Of a stretch of DNA of 64,000 bases, positions 50,326 through 59,327 are shown piece after piece. Position 1 is the first letter of the stretch. Each line of letters opens with the position of its first letter. The stretch lies in assembly GCA_964021645.1 (NCBI GenBank), contig CAXIAD010000002.1, positions 1 to 64,000 on the forward strand. The letters run 5' to 3'. The position numbers were made by a program, and so were the translations under genes. The notes beneath the pieces were generated by a model that was not told the origin of the DNA, did not search any database, and was given only the letters and a program-made list of their open reading frames with translations. This DNA is from CANLDA01 sp964021645 (GTDB lineage Bacteria; Pseudomonadota; Alphaproteobacteria; Rhodobacterales; Rhodobacteraceae).

Positions 50326-52178
50326 CAGAACATCCTCGCATCAAATTCAGCCTGCATTCTCTGAAAGCTATCCCAATAGGTTTGGGCGCGATCCCAATCG
50401 CCACTCTCAACCGCATCCCCAACGGCTCGCAGCGTTTCCGCCATCCGGTACACCTCCGGGCGTGCCGCAAGGTTGGTCATTGTCCCCGCATCCGCCGCCA
50501 AATCGGGCGCGACCGTATCCACCAAAATCGCGATATTTACGGCATCACGCGCCGGTAGCAGAGTGTTCAGCGTCGAGGCAAAGGTCGTCAGCTCATCAAA
50601 GGCCAGCCGAAACGCGCTCTCCTTGCCCTCAAACACATGATACGGCTCCACCCCGTCCCCCACAGCCTCTAGGTAGGCCGTCAAATCAGCACGTTGTTCG
50701 GCATCCAGTTCCAGCGATTTACTGTCATTGAACCACGTCACCACACTGGCCAATGTCGGCAATGATCCATCGTGCATGTAGGGTGCGCTGAAATTGATAT
50801 TGCGCAGGGTCGGCGTCTCAAACGATGTGGGCGTGCCCCCTTCAAACGCGGGCTCGGCAGTTCCGATGTCATAGGTTTGGCCATCGCGAAAATTGCGATC
50901 CGGCGTATGACAACTCGCACAAGCAAGCCCATTCAGCCCATCAAACGGCGTATTGAACAACACCTCACCACGCATCGCGGATTCTGAGGCGATATCCGTT
51001 AACACGCCAGTCCGGTCAATCTGTGGGTTGGGTAGAAAATCAAACGCCCGCATATAGGCAACCAAGGCGTCCAATTGAAACGGGCTTGGCTCTTTCCCAG
51101 CAAATTCCGTCACAATCACATTGCGCGTAAAGCGCCGCAGGCTGGCTTCGCGCCCATCCCGACCATATGGCCCGGTAAAGCGGATACCGCGCAGCGAAGG
51201 CGTATCCAGATGATCATCCGTACGGTCATTGAACAACGGGTTAAAGAACGCACCGTCAACATCCATCCCGCCAGCCCGATGGCTCAAACCCGGAATGAAA
51301 AAGTCGCGGTTTACATCAGACCTGTTGTGACAGGTCGAGCAGGCAAATCCCAAGTCTCGCGCAGGCCCGCCAAAAATCTGTGGGCTGTCAAACAGCATAT
51401 CACCATAGGCGACCAGTGGCAGATCAACTTCGTCAATACCCGCCTCCTCAAATTGCAGGATCAACCGTGGTAACTCTGCTTGATGCGCAATGTTGGATCC
51501 CGGTGGCAGGCTTGCCGGCAGGTCTACAACACGTCCATCCAAAATAGCAGCTTCAGGAATCGGGCTTAACGTGCGGCGCTCTGCAAACTCGGCAGGGGCA
51601 TAATTGACAGTTAGATAGGTTTCAATGGTCGCCCGCGCCGCTGCAAAACGCTCTGCGTCCGCCTCCAATGCGCCGGTGCCCAATACGCCTTTGGTCCCCA
51701 CCGCTGAATTCAGCACCAACCAAGCGCGACCCAATGTGCGATACCCAGCAGGATCTGCGGCCTTGATACCATCCTCAAACGCACGAAACTGCGCTTGTGC
51801 GCGGGCCACGTTTCCCGCGGCCTCCGCGGTTCCCAATGTTGCCGCCGCAGCCGCAAGACCATCCAATGTCTTTTGATAGATCACCGTTGTAGCCGCCGCA
51901 AAAACTGTCTGGCGGTTGCCACTAGTCAATGCCGCGCGCACCGCTGTCTGCTGTGATGGTGTCAAACGCGAAAGAGCAGACTGCGCAACAGAGGCCCCAG
52001 CAACAGGTGCTTCCCAGCTTTCCTCGATTTTGGACCAAGGCACAGGCGTCAAATTCCCCAGAAATACCGTCAACCGGTAAGCCGCCGCCGCAGGAGCCCA
52101 CGGGGCCTGCTCAATCGCTGTGGCCCCAGCCATGGCCGGTACAAGCGTCATCGCCAGTACTGTCAGAAAACGGTTCAT
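50325..52178 (-). CDS. Three-part diheme cytochrome c peroxidase/MauG-like protein
   Basis: A 617-residue exported protein (signal MNRFLTVLAMTLVPAMAGATA). Residues about 25-255 are a helical extension I do not recognise. Then comes a CCP/MauG-type core with two heme sites, C280-S-T-C-H284 and C420-A-S-C-H424, and the YMHDGSLPTLASVV segment near 470. Residues about 515-617 form another helical domain. It is much longer than ordinary CCP (about 330-350). It is the first gene of the operon, translationally coupled to the PhnD-like gene by a one-base overlap, and a DtxR/MntR-type palindrome lies 20 bases upstream. It may redox-process the metal taken up by the ABC system. Confidence 0.85.
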   Translation of the reverse strand: MNRFLTVLAMTLVPAMAGATAIEQAPWAPAAAAYRLTVFLGNLTPVPWSKIEESWEAPVAGASVAQSALSRLTPSQQTAVRAALTSGNRQTVFAAATTVIYQKTLDGLAAAAATLGTAEAAGNVARAQAQFRAFEDGIKAADPAGYRTLGRAWLVLNSAVGTKGVLGTGALEADAERFAAARATIETYLTVNYAPAEFAERRTLSPIPEAAILDGRVVDLPASLPPGSNIAHQAELPRLILQFEEAGIDEVDLPLVAYGDMLFDSPQIFGGPARDLGFACSTCHNRSDVNRDFFIPGLSHRAGGMDVDGAFFNPLFNDRTDDHLDTPSLRGIRFTGPYGRDGREASLRRFTRNVIVTEFAGKEPSPFQLDALVAYMRAFDFLPNPQIDRTGVLTDIASESAMRGEVLFNTPFDGLNGLACASCHTPDRNFRDGQTYDIGTAEPAFEGGTPTSFETPTLRNINFSAPYMHDGSLPTLASVVTWFNDSKSLELDAEQRADLTAYLEAVGDGVEPYHVFEGKESAFRLAFDELTTFASTLNTLLPARDAVNIAILVDTVAPDLAADAGTMTNLAARPEVYRMAETLRAVGDAVESGDWDRAQTYWDSFQRMQAEFDARMF

Positions 52179-52197
52179 ATTCGCCCCACGTCAAATT

Positions 52198-52213
52198 CTT
52201 AGCCTAGTCTAAG
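52198..52213. promoter_or_regulatory. MntR/DtxR-type operator before the diheme operon
   Basis: CTTAGCCTAGTCTAAG: perfect CTTAG/CTAAG arms with a central CTAG. On the minus strand it reads TTAGACTAGGCTAA, close to the DtxR-family core TTAGGCTAACCTAA-type pattern. It sits 20 bases before the diheme start and 91 bases before mntR. Confidence 0.6.
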
Positions 52214-52303
52214 TTTATTAGGTGACGCTATCATATTGTCAAGCGCTATCACGTCGGGCATATTGGCATTCCACTCAGCTAGCCAAAATGTGATCAATTT
52301 ACG

Positions 52304-52753
52304 ATGAAAAAAGCCATGGAAGACCATTCCAACCGCTCAGTAGATGATCAGGCAACCGGATTCGAATCCGTGCGAATCGCGCATCAAAGCGAGGTTGTTG
52401 AGGATTACGTCGAATTGATCGCGGAACTCATCCACATTAACGGCGAGGCGAGGCCCGTAGATATTGCGACACGTCTTGGCGTCGCACAGCCCACGGTTAG
52501 CAAAAACCTTCTCCGGTTAAAGCGAGAGGGTTTGGTCACTCACGAACCTTATCGCGCGGTCTTTCTTACAGATTCTGGCCGGATTCTGGCAGATGCATGC
52601 CGCAAAAGACATCGCATTGTGGTGTCATTCCTGCGTGCATTGGGCGTGCCAGAAGACGTGGCCGAGCATGACGCAGAGGGGATTGAACATCACGTGAGTG
52701 AAGAAACCTTGCGCGCATTCTCTGATTTTATTGTCGAGGCCAATCAAAAATAG
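52304..52753 (+). CDS. mntR: Manganese-responsive regulator MntR (DtxR family)
   Basis: A 149-residue DtxR-family regulator. The winged helix is IHINGEARPVDIATRLGVAQPTVSKNLLRLKREGLV, followed by the dimerisation/metal helices RKRHRIVVSFLRALGVPEDVAEHDAEGIEHHVSEETL, whose E..D..GIEHHVS ligands are the MntR signature. It would repress its targets when Mn(II) is plentiful. It is divergent from the diheme/ABC operon and shares a 125-base promoter region with it. Confidence 0.9.
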   Translation: MKKAMEDHSNRSVDDQATGFESVRIAHQSEVVEDYVELIAELIHINGEARPVDIATRLGVAQPTVSKNLLRLKREGLVTHEPYRAVFLTDSGRILADACRKRHRIVVSFLRALGVPEDVAEHDAEGIEHHVSEETLRAFSDFIVEANQK

Positions 52754-53043
52754 ACCGCTGATTACAGCAACAGGCCAATCAAATTTGAAATCACCCCCCC
52801 ACATGGCTCACCGGGCTGCGCCCCCCAATTGAGCTAGCAAAATTCCGCCCTCTCTATCCTCAATAAAACCACCACAATCGCCGTAAAAGCGACCAAACAA
52901 TCGCATCCACGCCGACAGCCGCAGAATAAACACCTGCTACGCGTCTCAAAATCAGCAGAAACATCTGCCAATTACCTGCAATTTGGGCGCATCCTTCCTG
53001 CGATATCCGCGATAGTGCACACCTGAACAAAAGGAATGATGGC

Positions 53044-54417
53044 ATGCTAAAGAACGACCAACTTGACCAATGGGACCGCGAGAATTTTTTCCACCCCTCA
53101 ACCCATTTGGCTCAACATGCGCGCGGCGAAAGCCCGAACAGAGTCATCAAAACCGCCAGCGGTGTGTACATCGAAGACCGCGATGGCACCAAACTATTGG
53201 ATGCTTTTGCAGGGCTATATTGTGTAAACGTCGGCTATGGCCGCCAAGAAATCGCCGAGGCAATTGGCAAACAGGCCAAAGAACTCGCCTATTACCATTC
53301 CTATGTTGGTCACGGCACAGAGGCCTCGATCACCCTGTCCAAAATGATCCTCGACCGCGCACCCGCGAATATGTCCAAAGTATACTTTGGTCTGGGCGGA
53401 TCAGACGCCAATGAAACCAACGTCAAACTAATTTGGTATTATAACAATATCTTAGGACGCCCCGAAAAGAAAAAAATCATCTCGCGCTGGCGTGGTTATC
53501 ATGGCTCAGGCCTTGTCACAGGTTCCCTCACCGGCTTGGAGTTGTTTCACAAAAAATTCGATCTGCCCTTTGCTCAGGTGCTCCACACCGAGGCCCCTTA
53601 TTACTACCGTCGTGACAACCTCGATCACACCGAGGCGCAGTTCGTGGCCCATTGCGTGTCTGAACTAGAGGCGATGATTGAGCGCGAAGGGGCCGACACC
53701 ATCGCCGCCTTTATCGGAGAGCCAGTGCTGGGCACCGGAGGCATTGTTCCTCCTCCCGCCGGATACTGGGCCGCCATTCAGGCCGTGTTGAAAAAGCACG
53801 ACATTCTGCTGGTCGCGGACGAGGTCGTAACCGGATTTGGCCGTTTGGGCACCATGTTCGGATCGGATCATTATGGGTTTGAGGCTGACATCATTACCAT
53901 CGCCAAGGGCCTGACCTCCGCCTACGCCCCTCTTTCCGGCTCCATCATCAGCGACAAAGTTTGGAAAGTCCTTGAGCAGGGCACAGATGAGAACGGTCCG
54001 ATTGGCCATGGTTGGACCTATTCTGCCCATCCCATCGGTGCCGCCGCCGGCGTCGCAAATCTGAAATTGATTGACCAACTCGATCTGGTAACCAATGCGG
54101 GCCAAATGGGTGCCTACCTCAACACAAGCATGGCAGAGGCCCTCGCAGATCACCCCCATGTCGGTGATATCCGCGGCGAAGGGATGCTCTGCGCCATCGA
54201 GTTTGTAGAAGATAAGGACAGTCGCACGTTCTTTGATCCCGCAACCAAAATTGGCCCTCAGGTCTCCGCCACGCTCCTTGCACAGGACAAGGTGATTGCC
54301 CGCGCAATGCCACAGGGCGATATCTTGGGGTTCGCCCCGCCGTTTTGCCTATCCCGCCAAGAGGCAGACACCGTCGTCGCGGCCACCGTTCGCGCTGTTA
54401 AAACCGTCTTGGGCTAA
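53044..54417 (+). CDS. Class III PLP aminotransferase (omega-amino acid type)
   Basis: A 457-residue fold type I aminotransferase of the class III group. The PLP lysine is in IITIAKGLTSAYAPLSGSI, the cofactor loop is LLVADEVVTGFGRLG, and the N-terminus DRENFFHPSTHLAQHARGE is typical of the beta-alanine/omega-amino acid:pyruvate subgroup. It would move an amino group from an omega-amino acid or amine to pyruvate. It is followed by a strong terminator, so it is its own transcript, but the next gene cluster may share its pathway. Confidence 0.85.
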   Translation: MLKNDQLDQWDRENFFHPSTHLAQHARGESPNRVIKTASGVYIEDRDGTKLLDAFAGLYCVNVGYGRQEIAEAIGKQAKELAYYHSYVGHGTEASITLSKMILDRAPANMSKVYFGLGGSDANETNVKLIWYYNNILGRPEKKKIISRWRGYHGSGLVTGSLTGLELFHKKFDLPFAQVLHTEAPYYYRRDNLDHTEAQFVAHCVSELEAMIEREGADTIAAFIGEPVLGTGGIVPPPAGYWAAIQAVLKKHDILLVADEVVTGFGRLGTMFGSDHYGFEADIITIAKGLTSAYAPLSGSIISDKVWKVLEQGTDENGPIGHGWTYSAHPIGAAAGVANLKLIDQLDLVTNAGQMGAYLNTSMAEALADHPHVGDIRGEGMLCAIEFVEDKDSRTFFDPATKIGPQVSATLLAQDKVIARAMPQGDILGFAPPFCLSRQEADTVVAATVRAVKTVLG

Positions 54418-54426
54418 ATCTTTTGT

Positions 54427-54458
54427 CCGTGTTGGGGGTGGCTTCGCCTCCAACACGG
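54427..54458 (+). terminator. Strong hairpin after the class III aminotransferase gene
   Basis: CCGTGTTGG...CCAACACGG outer stem with an inner GGC-TTCG-GCC-like tip, 10 bases after the stop. No long T-run follows. Confidence 0.7.
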
Positions 54459-54604
54459 CATTCCAATCATGCATTATCCCGCATACATCCCATCATTACG
54501 GCGTATCATTACAAAAACTCATCGACACATAACCACTATAAATTTTATAAATTCTGCCGAACAGATTACTGTGAACCCATACCCGGCCCCACAGGATGAT
54601 CGAC

Positions 54605-55366
54605 ATGGACAGGCACGTTTTTCACGCCACCTTCAACCAAACTGGCGCTGTCATTTTACCCGTTATTCATGTGCTGGACACCGCTCAGGCAGAGCGGAAC
54701 ATTCAAACGGCATTGGATGGCGGTTGCCCGGGTGTGTTTCTGATCAATCACGATTTTGAAAAAGAGAAACTCCTCCCCATCATTCGCGATGTCCGCAAAA
54801 CTTTTCCCGACCTTTGGATCGGGGTGAATTTTCTCGCCGTAACTGGTGAATTCGCCTTTCCAATATTGGGTCAATTGCAGGCACAGGGCACATCTGTTGA
54901 TGGATATTGGGCCGATGACGCCTGTATTGACGAACGTCGCGATGCCTCTGATCAACCCCAAGCAGCCGCCATAACTGCCGCGCGCCAAGCGAGCGGATGG
55001 CAGGGGTTGTATATCGGCGGCACCGCCTTCAAAAAACAGCGTGATGTTGACCCCGCACATTACGCCCGCTCGGCAGAAATCGCCTGCAATCACATGGATG
55101 TCGTCGTGACCTCAGGGGTGGCGACAGGCCACGCCGCCGACCTGACCAAAATCAAGACCTTCCGCGCCCATTGCGGCGAGACAGCCCTAGGTCTCGCATC
55201 TGGGATCACGCCGGAAAACGCGGAGCAATACAAAGACGACGTTGATCTTTTCATGGTCGCCACTGGCATCAATTTCGACGGGGATTTCTACAACATTGAT
55301 CCCGACCGCCTCCGTAAACTCATGCAAATCACCCAAAATCAGGAGAGTTCTAACCATGACATATGA
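54605..55366 (+). CDS. BtpA/SgcQ-family TIM-barrel protein
   Basis: About 253 residues. The barrel pattern of BtpA/SgcQ proteins is clear: early LDGGCPGVFLINHDFE, LWIGVNFLAVTGE, and late VVVTSGVATGHAADLTKIKTFRAHCGETALGLASGITPENAEQYKDDVDLFMVATGINFDGDF (a phosphate-binding-like Gly-rich strand). The molecular function of the family is not established to my knowledge; the barrel suggests a phosphorylated sugar or nucleotide. It overlaps the phosphoribosyltransferase gene by 11 bases. An ATG at 54596 is also possible. Confidence 0.8.
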   Translation: MDRHVFHATFNQTGAVILPVIHVLDTAQAERNIQTALDGGCPGVFLINHDFEKEKLLPIIRDVRKTFPDLWIGVNFLAVTGEFAFPILGQLQAQGTSVDGYWADDACIDERRDASDQPQAAAITAARQASGWQGLYIGGTAFKKQRDVDPAHYARSAEIACNHMDVVVTSGVATGHAADLTKIKTFRAHCGETALGLASGITPENAEQYKDDVDLFMVATGINFDGDFYNIDPDRLRKLMQITQNQESSNHDI

Positions 55367-55976
55367 CAAGGGCCCCAGAGACGATCGCTGGTATTTTTCG
55401 ATTATGGCGCCAAACACAAAGGGCGACAAATTCGCATGGCTAGACCCGACGTCGATTTACATCAACGGGCGCGCCTATCAGGATCTGCTGGATGATCTAT
55501 GTGCCGATATCGACGCTGATGAGGTTGACGTTGTCGCCGGATTGGACGCCATGGGCTTTGTTCTTGCAGCGGGCATTGCCGCGCGTATCGGCAAGGGGTT
55601 CTTGCCCATTCGCAAGGCCGGAAAGCTATGCGTTGACACCGATAGCTCTGTGATGACCAACTATTCAGGCAAAACCCAAAGCATGGAAATGCGCCTGCCT
55701 GCCTATGCGCCGGGAACACGGGTTCTGCTGGTGGATCAATGGGTCGAAACCGGTGGCACGATGCATGGCGCGGTGCAGTTGGTCGAGCAACAAAAAGGGA
55801 TCGTTGCCGGGATGGTGGCCGTTGTCATGGAAGACAATGAAAACACCGCCGAATACCGCAAGAAATACAAATGCGTGACCGCCATTCAGCCAAATACCGA
55901 ATGGCAACGTCAGGCCAATAACCAATATCTCGAAAGCTTTAAGAGCTATAAACCCGAGATGGCCTTTCCGACCTGA
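55356..55976 (+). CDS. Adenine-phosphoribosyltransferase-like PRTase
   Basis: A 206-residue type I PRTase fold. The PRPP loop reads RVLLVDQWVETGGTMHGAV: the first acidic residue and TGGT are kept, but the second acid is Gln (usual form VDDLLATGGT). GLDAMGFVLAAGIAARIGKGFLPIRKAGKL is the hood/pyrophosphate region of APRT. It would join a nucleobase to PRPP or run in reverse. The ATG at 55356 lies inside the BtpA gene, behind AGGAG at about 55341. Confidence 0.8.
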   Translation: MTYDKGPRDDRWYFSIMAPNTKGDKFAWLDPTSIYINGRAYQDLLDDLCADIDADEVDVVAGLDAMGFVLAAGIAARIGKGFLPIRKAGKLCVDTDSSVMTNYSGKTQSMEMRLPAYAPGTRVLLVDQWVETGGTMHGAVQLVEQQKGIVAGMVAVVMEDNENTAEYRKKYKCVTAIQPNTEWQRQANNQYLESFKSYKPEMAFPT

Positions 55977-56003
55977 AACACGTTGGGGCAAACCTGATCC
56001 ACA

Positions 56004-56020
56004 GGTTTCGCGGCGAAACC
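56004..56020. repeat. Dispersed palindrome copy 1
   Basis: GGTTTCGCGGCGAAACC, a 17-base near-perfect palindrome. The same element (centre CCG) recurs at 56037, 62628 and 63571. Copies 1 and 2 sit in tandem, 33 bases apart, with a shared 5' flank CCTGATC(C/T)ACA. Confidence 0.8.
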
Positions 56021-56036
56021 CTAGGCCTGATCTACA

Positions 56037-56053
56037 GGTTTCGCCGCGAAACC
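56037..56053. repeat. Dispersed palindrome copy 2
   Basis: GGTTTCGCCGCGAAACC, second unit of a 33-base tandem repeat after the PRTase gene. Could act as a bidirectional hairpin or as a protein-binding site. Confidence 0.8.
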
Positions 56054-56200
56054 CCATGACAGTGACATGATATGACACAGCGCCCCGCCCCAGCCCCAAA
56101 ATAGGGGGAGGTGGGACGCTGCTTTCTCAAATCGGGAAAACTCTGTCATTCTGAACGCATATGAATAATCATGCCCCATATCGAATCTTTATGGTGGCCT

Positions 56201-57100
56201 ATGCGAACCGTTAATCTTCCTACCGACCTGCTGCGAACCTTTGTCACCGTGATCGAGGTCGAAAGCTTCACCCGTGCCGCGGAACTGTTGGGGCGCACAC
56301 AACCTGCTGTCAGCCTGCAAATACAGCGGCTTGAACAATTGGTCGGACAAACTCTGATCTTGCGTGAAGGCAAAGAAACACTGCTGACCGAGCGGGGTGA
56401 ATCTCTTGTGGCCCACGCCCGCCAGATTCTACGGCTTAACGATCTTGCTGTGGCGGGGTTTGATCGGCACAACACCGAAACCACGTTGCGTATCGGCTTG
56501 CCTGTCGACTATGCAGTCACGTTGCTACAGGCCAACATCACCACCCTGATCAAAGAGAACCCCCAGTTAACAATAGAAATTCGCTGTGATCTGTCCAAAA
56601 ATTTGATCGCCTCCCTGCGCAAGAACGAAATTGATATCGCCGTGGCGCTGTTTGACGGGGATGATCAGCAATTTCTGTTTCGCCACTGGCTGGAAAACCC
56701 AACATGGGTTGGGGCCGAGGATTTGGATCTGACCAAAGATGCCGCCATTCCGCTGATCGTTCATCCCTATGGCTGCGTTTACCGGGATCGCATGACGGCC
56801 GCCCTGAAATCATCCGGGGCCTCTTGGCGCGTGGCCTATTCCAGCCCCGGAATTGGCGGCGTTCAGCAGGCGGTTCAAGACGGTCTGGGTCTCACCTGCC
56901 TGACCGGCCCCACCATCCAACCGGGCATGCGGTTCTTCACCTCTGCCGACGGTTTGCCCGCCTTGCCGCCCCTGCATATCGGCCTGTTTGCCCGTCAGGC
57001 CCAACTGAGCGCGACCCATTACAAAGTGGTCGATAGCATCGTGCAGGTGTTGGAAGAGAATTGCACCAACGCGAAAACTCTGCATAAGCAATCGTTATGA
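56201..57100 (+). CDS. LysR-family transcriptional regulator
   Basis: About 299 residues. The HTH is DLLRTFVTVIEVESFTRAAELLGRTQPAVSLQIQRLEQLVGQTLILRE, followed by an LTTR effector domain. It lies between the BtpA/PRTase pair and the Pot-type ABC operon in the same direction and is the best candidate regulator of that region. The start at 56201 gives the usual short lead (MRTVNLPTDLLRTF); an earlier ATG at 56171 is less likely. Confidence 0.83.
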   Translation: MRTVNLPTDLLRTFVTVIEVESFTRAAELLGRTQPAVSLQIQRLEQLVGQTLILREGKETLLTERGESLVAHARQILRLNDLAVAGFDRHNTETTLRIGLPVDYAVTLLQANITTLIKENPQLTIEIRCDLSKNLIASLRKNEIDIAVALFDGDDQQFLFRHWLENPTWVGAEDLDLTKDAAIPLIVHPYGCVYRDRMTAALKSSGASWRVAYSSPGIGGVQQAVQDGLGLTCLTGPTIQPGMRFFTSADGLPALPPLHIGLFARQAQLSATHYKVVDSIVQVLEENCTNAKTLHKQSL

Positions 57101-57246
57101 TATCATATAAACGATAAATTTCCATTTGTTGACTTGGTGAAATAGCATTCTTTTAGGAAAATCATAGCACGCCATTTGCCTGCCGTTGATTTAACAAAGC
57201 GCGCCCGAAATATCGAACGGTAGTGCCGCATCTGGGAGAGATATAG

Positions 57247-58386
57247 ATGACGAAGCCATCAACAAGAAACCCGATACTGAATCCATCACGGCGCGCGTTA
57301 CTGCGCATGGGGGGCGGCATCGCCCTATCAGCGCCTTTTGTCAGCCGTGCATGGGCTGCGACAACCGAGATTAACATGCTGGCATGGTACGGCCATGGCG
57401 AGCCGGATATGGTTGCCGATTTTGAGGCCGCAAATAACGTAAAATTCGTCCCGAAATATTACGCGGGCGGCGACAATATGCTGGCCCTTATCGCGCAATC
57501 TCCTCCCGGCACCTATGATATCATTCTGTCAGATGCCGAATTTGTTCAGCAGCTTAATCTTGCGGGCTATATCGAAGAACTAAACCCGGCAGATTATCCC
57601 TTTGATGATATGCTGCACGCCGATTTCCAGCAATTCCCCGGCCACTGGGCTGATGGCAAGCTGCACTCTTTGATCCTGCGTGGCGGGCATTTGGGTGTTT
57701 CCTACAATAAAAACGCGATCTCCGCTGAAGAGGCCGCAAGCTATTCCTGTTTCTGGAAGCCCGAAGTCAAAGGCAAAGTCGGCCATTTCGATTGGCACCT
57801 GCCCAGCCTTGGCATGATGAGCCTGTATAATGGCAACGGCGCCAACCTGTGGGATATTGACGATGCCGCATGGGGCGATGTGCAGGAAACCACAATGGGG
57901 CTGCGCCAACAGGTCGGCGGTTTCTTTGATTATGGCGGCACGTTTAATTCGTTGAAAAACGGTGAAATGTTGGCGATGTGTGGCATTGGTGACTGGATCA
58001 CTGGTGTTCTGGAAAAAGACGGCGCGCCCGTCGGATCGGTCATCCCTAAAGAGGGTGGCATTCAATTCACCGAAAGCTATTGCATCGGCAAAGACAGCGA
58101 AAAGGCCGATATCGTAAAAGCATTCATGCAGCATATGCTGTCCCCGGCGGGCCAAGTGAAATCCGCGCAAATGGGTGCCTATCCCGGGTTCTGTGTTACC
58201 AAAGGTGGTCGTGCCGCCCTGATCGAACAAGACCCGAAAGAGGCCGCGCGCAGCCATCAGATGGAAGGCATGTCAAATGACCCCATCGCGCTGATCAACG
58301 AAGGTCGCATCCATTATCGCGATATTCCCAAGCAGCAATCCCTAGAAGACTGGAATGATTTCTGGTCAGAATACAAGAACGCCTAA
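57247..58386 (+). CDS. PotD-like ABC substrate-binding protein
   Basis: A 379-residue extracellular solute-binding protein with a Tat-type leader (SRRALLRMGGGIALSAPFVSRAWA). The PotD/PotF fold is recognised by INMLAWYGHGEPDMVADFEAANNV and GTYDIILSDAEFVQQLNLAGYIEELN. PotD-like proteins bind polyamines, but the family has diversified to amino acids, opines and other nitrogen compounds. The acidic polyamine-contacting residues cannot be confirmed here. First gene of a six-gene operon. Confidence 0.83.
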   Translation: MTKPSTRNPILNPSRRALLRMGGGIALSAPFVSRAWAATTEINMLAWYGHGEPDMVADFEAANNVKFVPKYYAGGDNMLALIAQSPPGTYDIILSDAEFVQQLNLAGYIEELNPADYPFDDMLHADFQQFPGHWADGKLHSLILRGGHLGVSYNKNAISAEEAASYSCFWKPEVKGKVGHFDWHLPSLGMMSLYNGNGANLWDIDDAAWGDVQETTMGLRQQVGGFFDYGGTFNSLKNGEMLAMCGIGDWITGVLEKDGAPVGSVIPKEGGIQFTESYCIGKDSEKADIVKAFMQHMLSPAGQVKSAQMGAYPGFCVTKGGRAALIEQDPKEAARSHQMEGMSNDPIALINEGRIHYRDIPKQQSLEDWNDFWSEYKNA

Positions 58387-58460
58387 GCACCGGTTCTGCC
58401 AAAATACCACCTCGGATCGTGGGCCTAAATGCGCCCACGATCCAAGCGACAGGACACTTT

Positions 58461-59327
58461 ATGCCGCTCCCAAACCGCCCGAAAACCACCTTCAGCGCCT
58501 ATGCGATGACATGGCGTTTGCCGATCATCGTCTGGCAGTTGATATTCTTTGTCGGCCCCGTCGTCTTCATGGTCGCGATGTCGTTCTTTTTGGTCAAAAA
58601 CTACCGCATGACCGAAGCATTCGAATTCGTGAACTGGTCAAAGATGATGTCCAAAGGCTATTTCTGGGACAGCTATTGGCACACAATTTGGATAGCGACA
58701 TTGGCGACGGTCTGCGCCATGTGCCTTGCCTTTCCTGCCGCCTTTGCATTGGCCTTCAAGGCCAGTGATAACACCCGCAGATGGGCGATTTTTCTGCTGA
58801 TCATTCCCTTTTTCACCAGCTATCTGGTCCGCACGTTTTCGTGGTTTGTGATCCTATCGGAAAGCGGCGTCGTGAATGCGATGCTGGGCTACATCGGCCT
58901 TGGTCCCTATACGATGTTGAACACGACCTTTGGCACCTTGGTTGGGTATCTGACCCTGACGTTGCCGTTAGTTGTGATCCTGCAAACTGTCTCCATGGCC
59001 AATATCGACAAAACCCTGATCGAGGCCGCGCGCAATCTGGGCTGTAAACCCGCAGCCACCCTGTGGCGTGTCATCATTCCCCTGTCTAAATCCGGGCTGA
59101 TTATTGCGGCAGTGTTTTGTTTCATCCTGTCTTTTGGTGACTTTGTGGCCCCCTTTTATTTGGGCGGCTCCCAAGAGCCGACGCTCCCGATCCTTATTCT
59201 TGATACCACAAAATCTGGGCAACAATGGCCCCGTGCGGCGGTGGTCGCGGTGATAATGATGGCAACACTCTTTACCATCGCCTTCACCGCCATCGCGCTC
59301 GCCTACAGAAAAAGGGCCAGCAAATGA
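58461..59327 (+). CDS. PotB-like ABC permease
   Basis: A 288-residue inner-membrane permease with six helices and the EAA loop (IDKTLIEAARNLGCKPAATLWRVIIPLSKSGL). The start is ATG 58461 behind AGGA; it overlaps the next gene by 4 bases. Confidence 0.87.
   Translation: MPLPNRPKTTFSAYAMTWRLPIIVWQLIFFVGPVVFMVAMSFFLVKNYRMTEAFEFVNWSKMMSKGYFWDSYWHTIWIATLATVCAMCLAFPAAFALAFKASDNTRRWAIFLLIIPFFTSYLVRTFSWFVILSESGVVNAMLGYIGLGPYTMLNTTFGTLVGYLTLTLPLVVILQTVSMANIDKTLIEAARNLGCKPAATLWRVIIPLSKSGLIIAAVFCFILSFGDFVAPFYLGGSQEPTLPILILDTTKSGQQWPRAAVVAVIMMATLFTIAFTAIALAYRKRASK

Noticed and set aside
52860..53045. 61-codon minus-strand frame before the class III aminotransferase gene
   Set aside because: No RBS and low-complexity hydrophobic-aromatic composition. 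The 290-base gap has no other visible feature.
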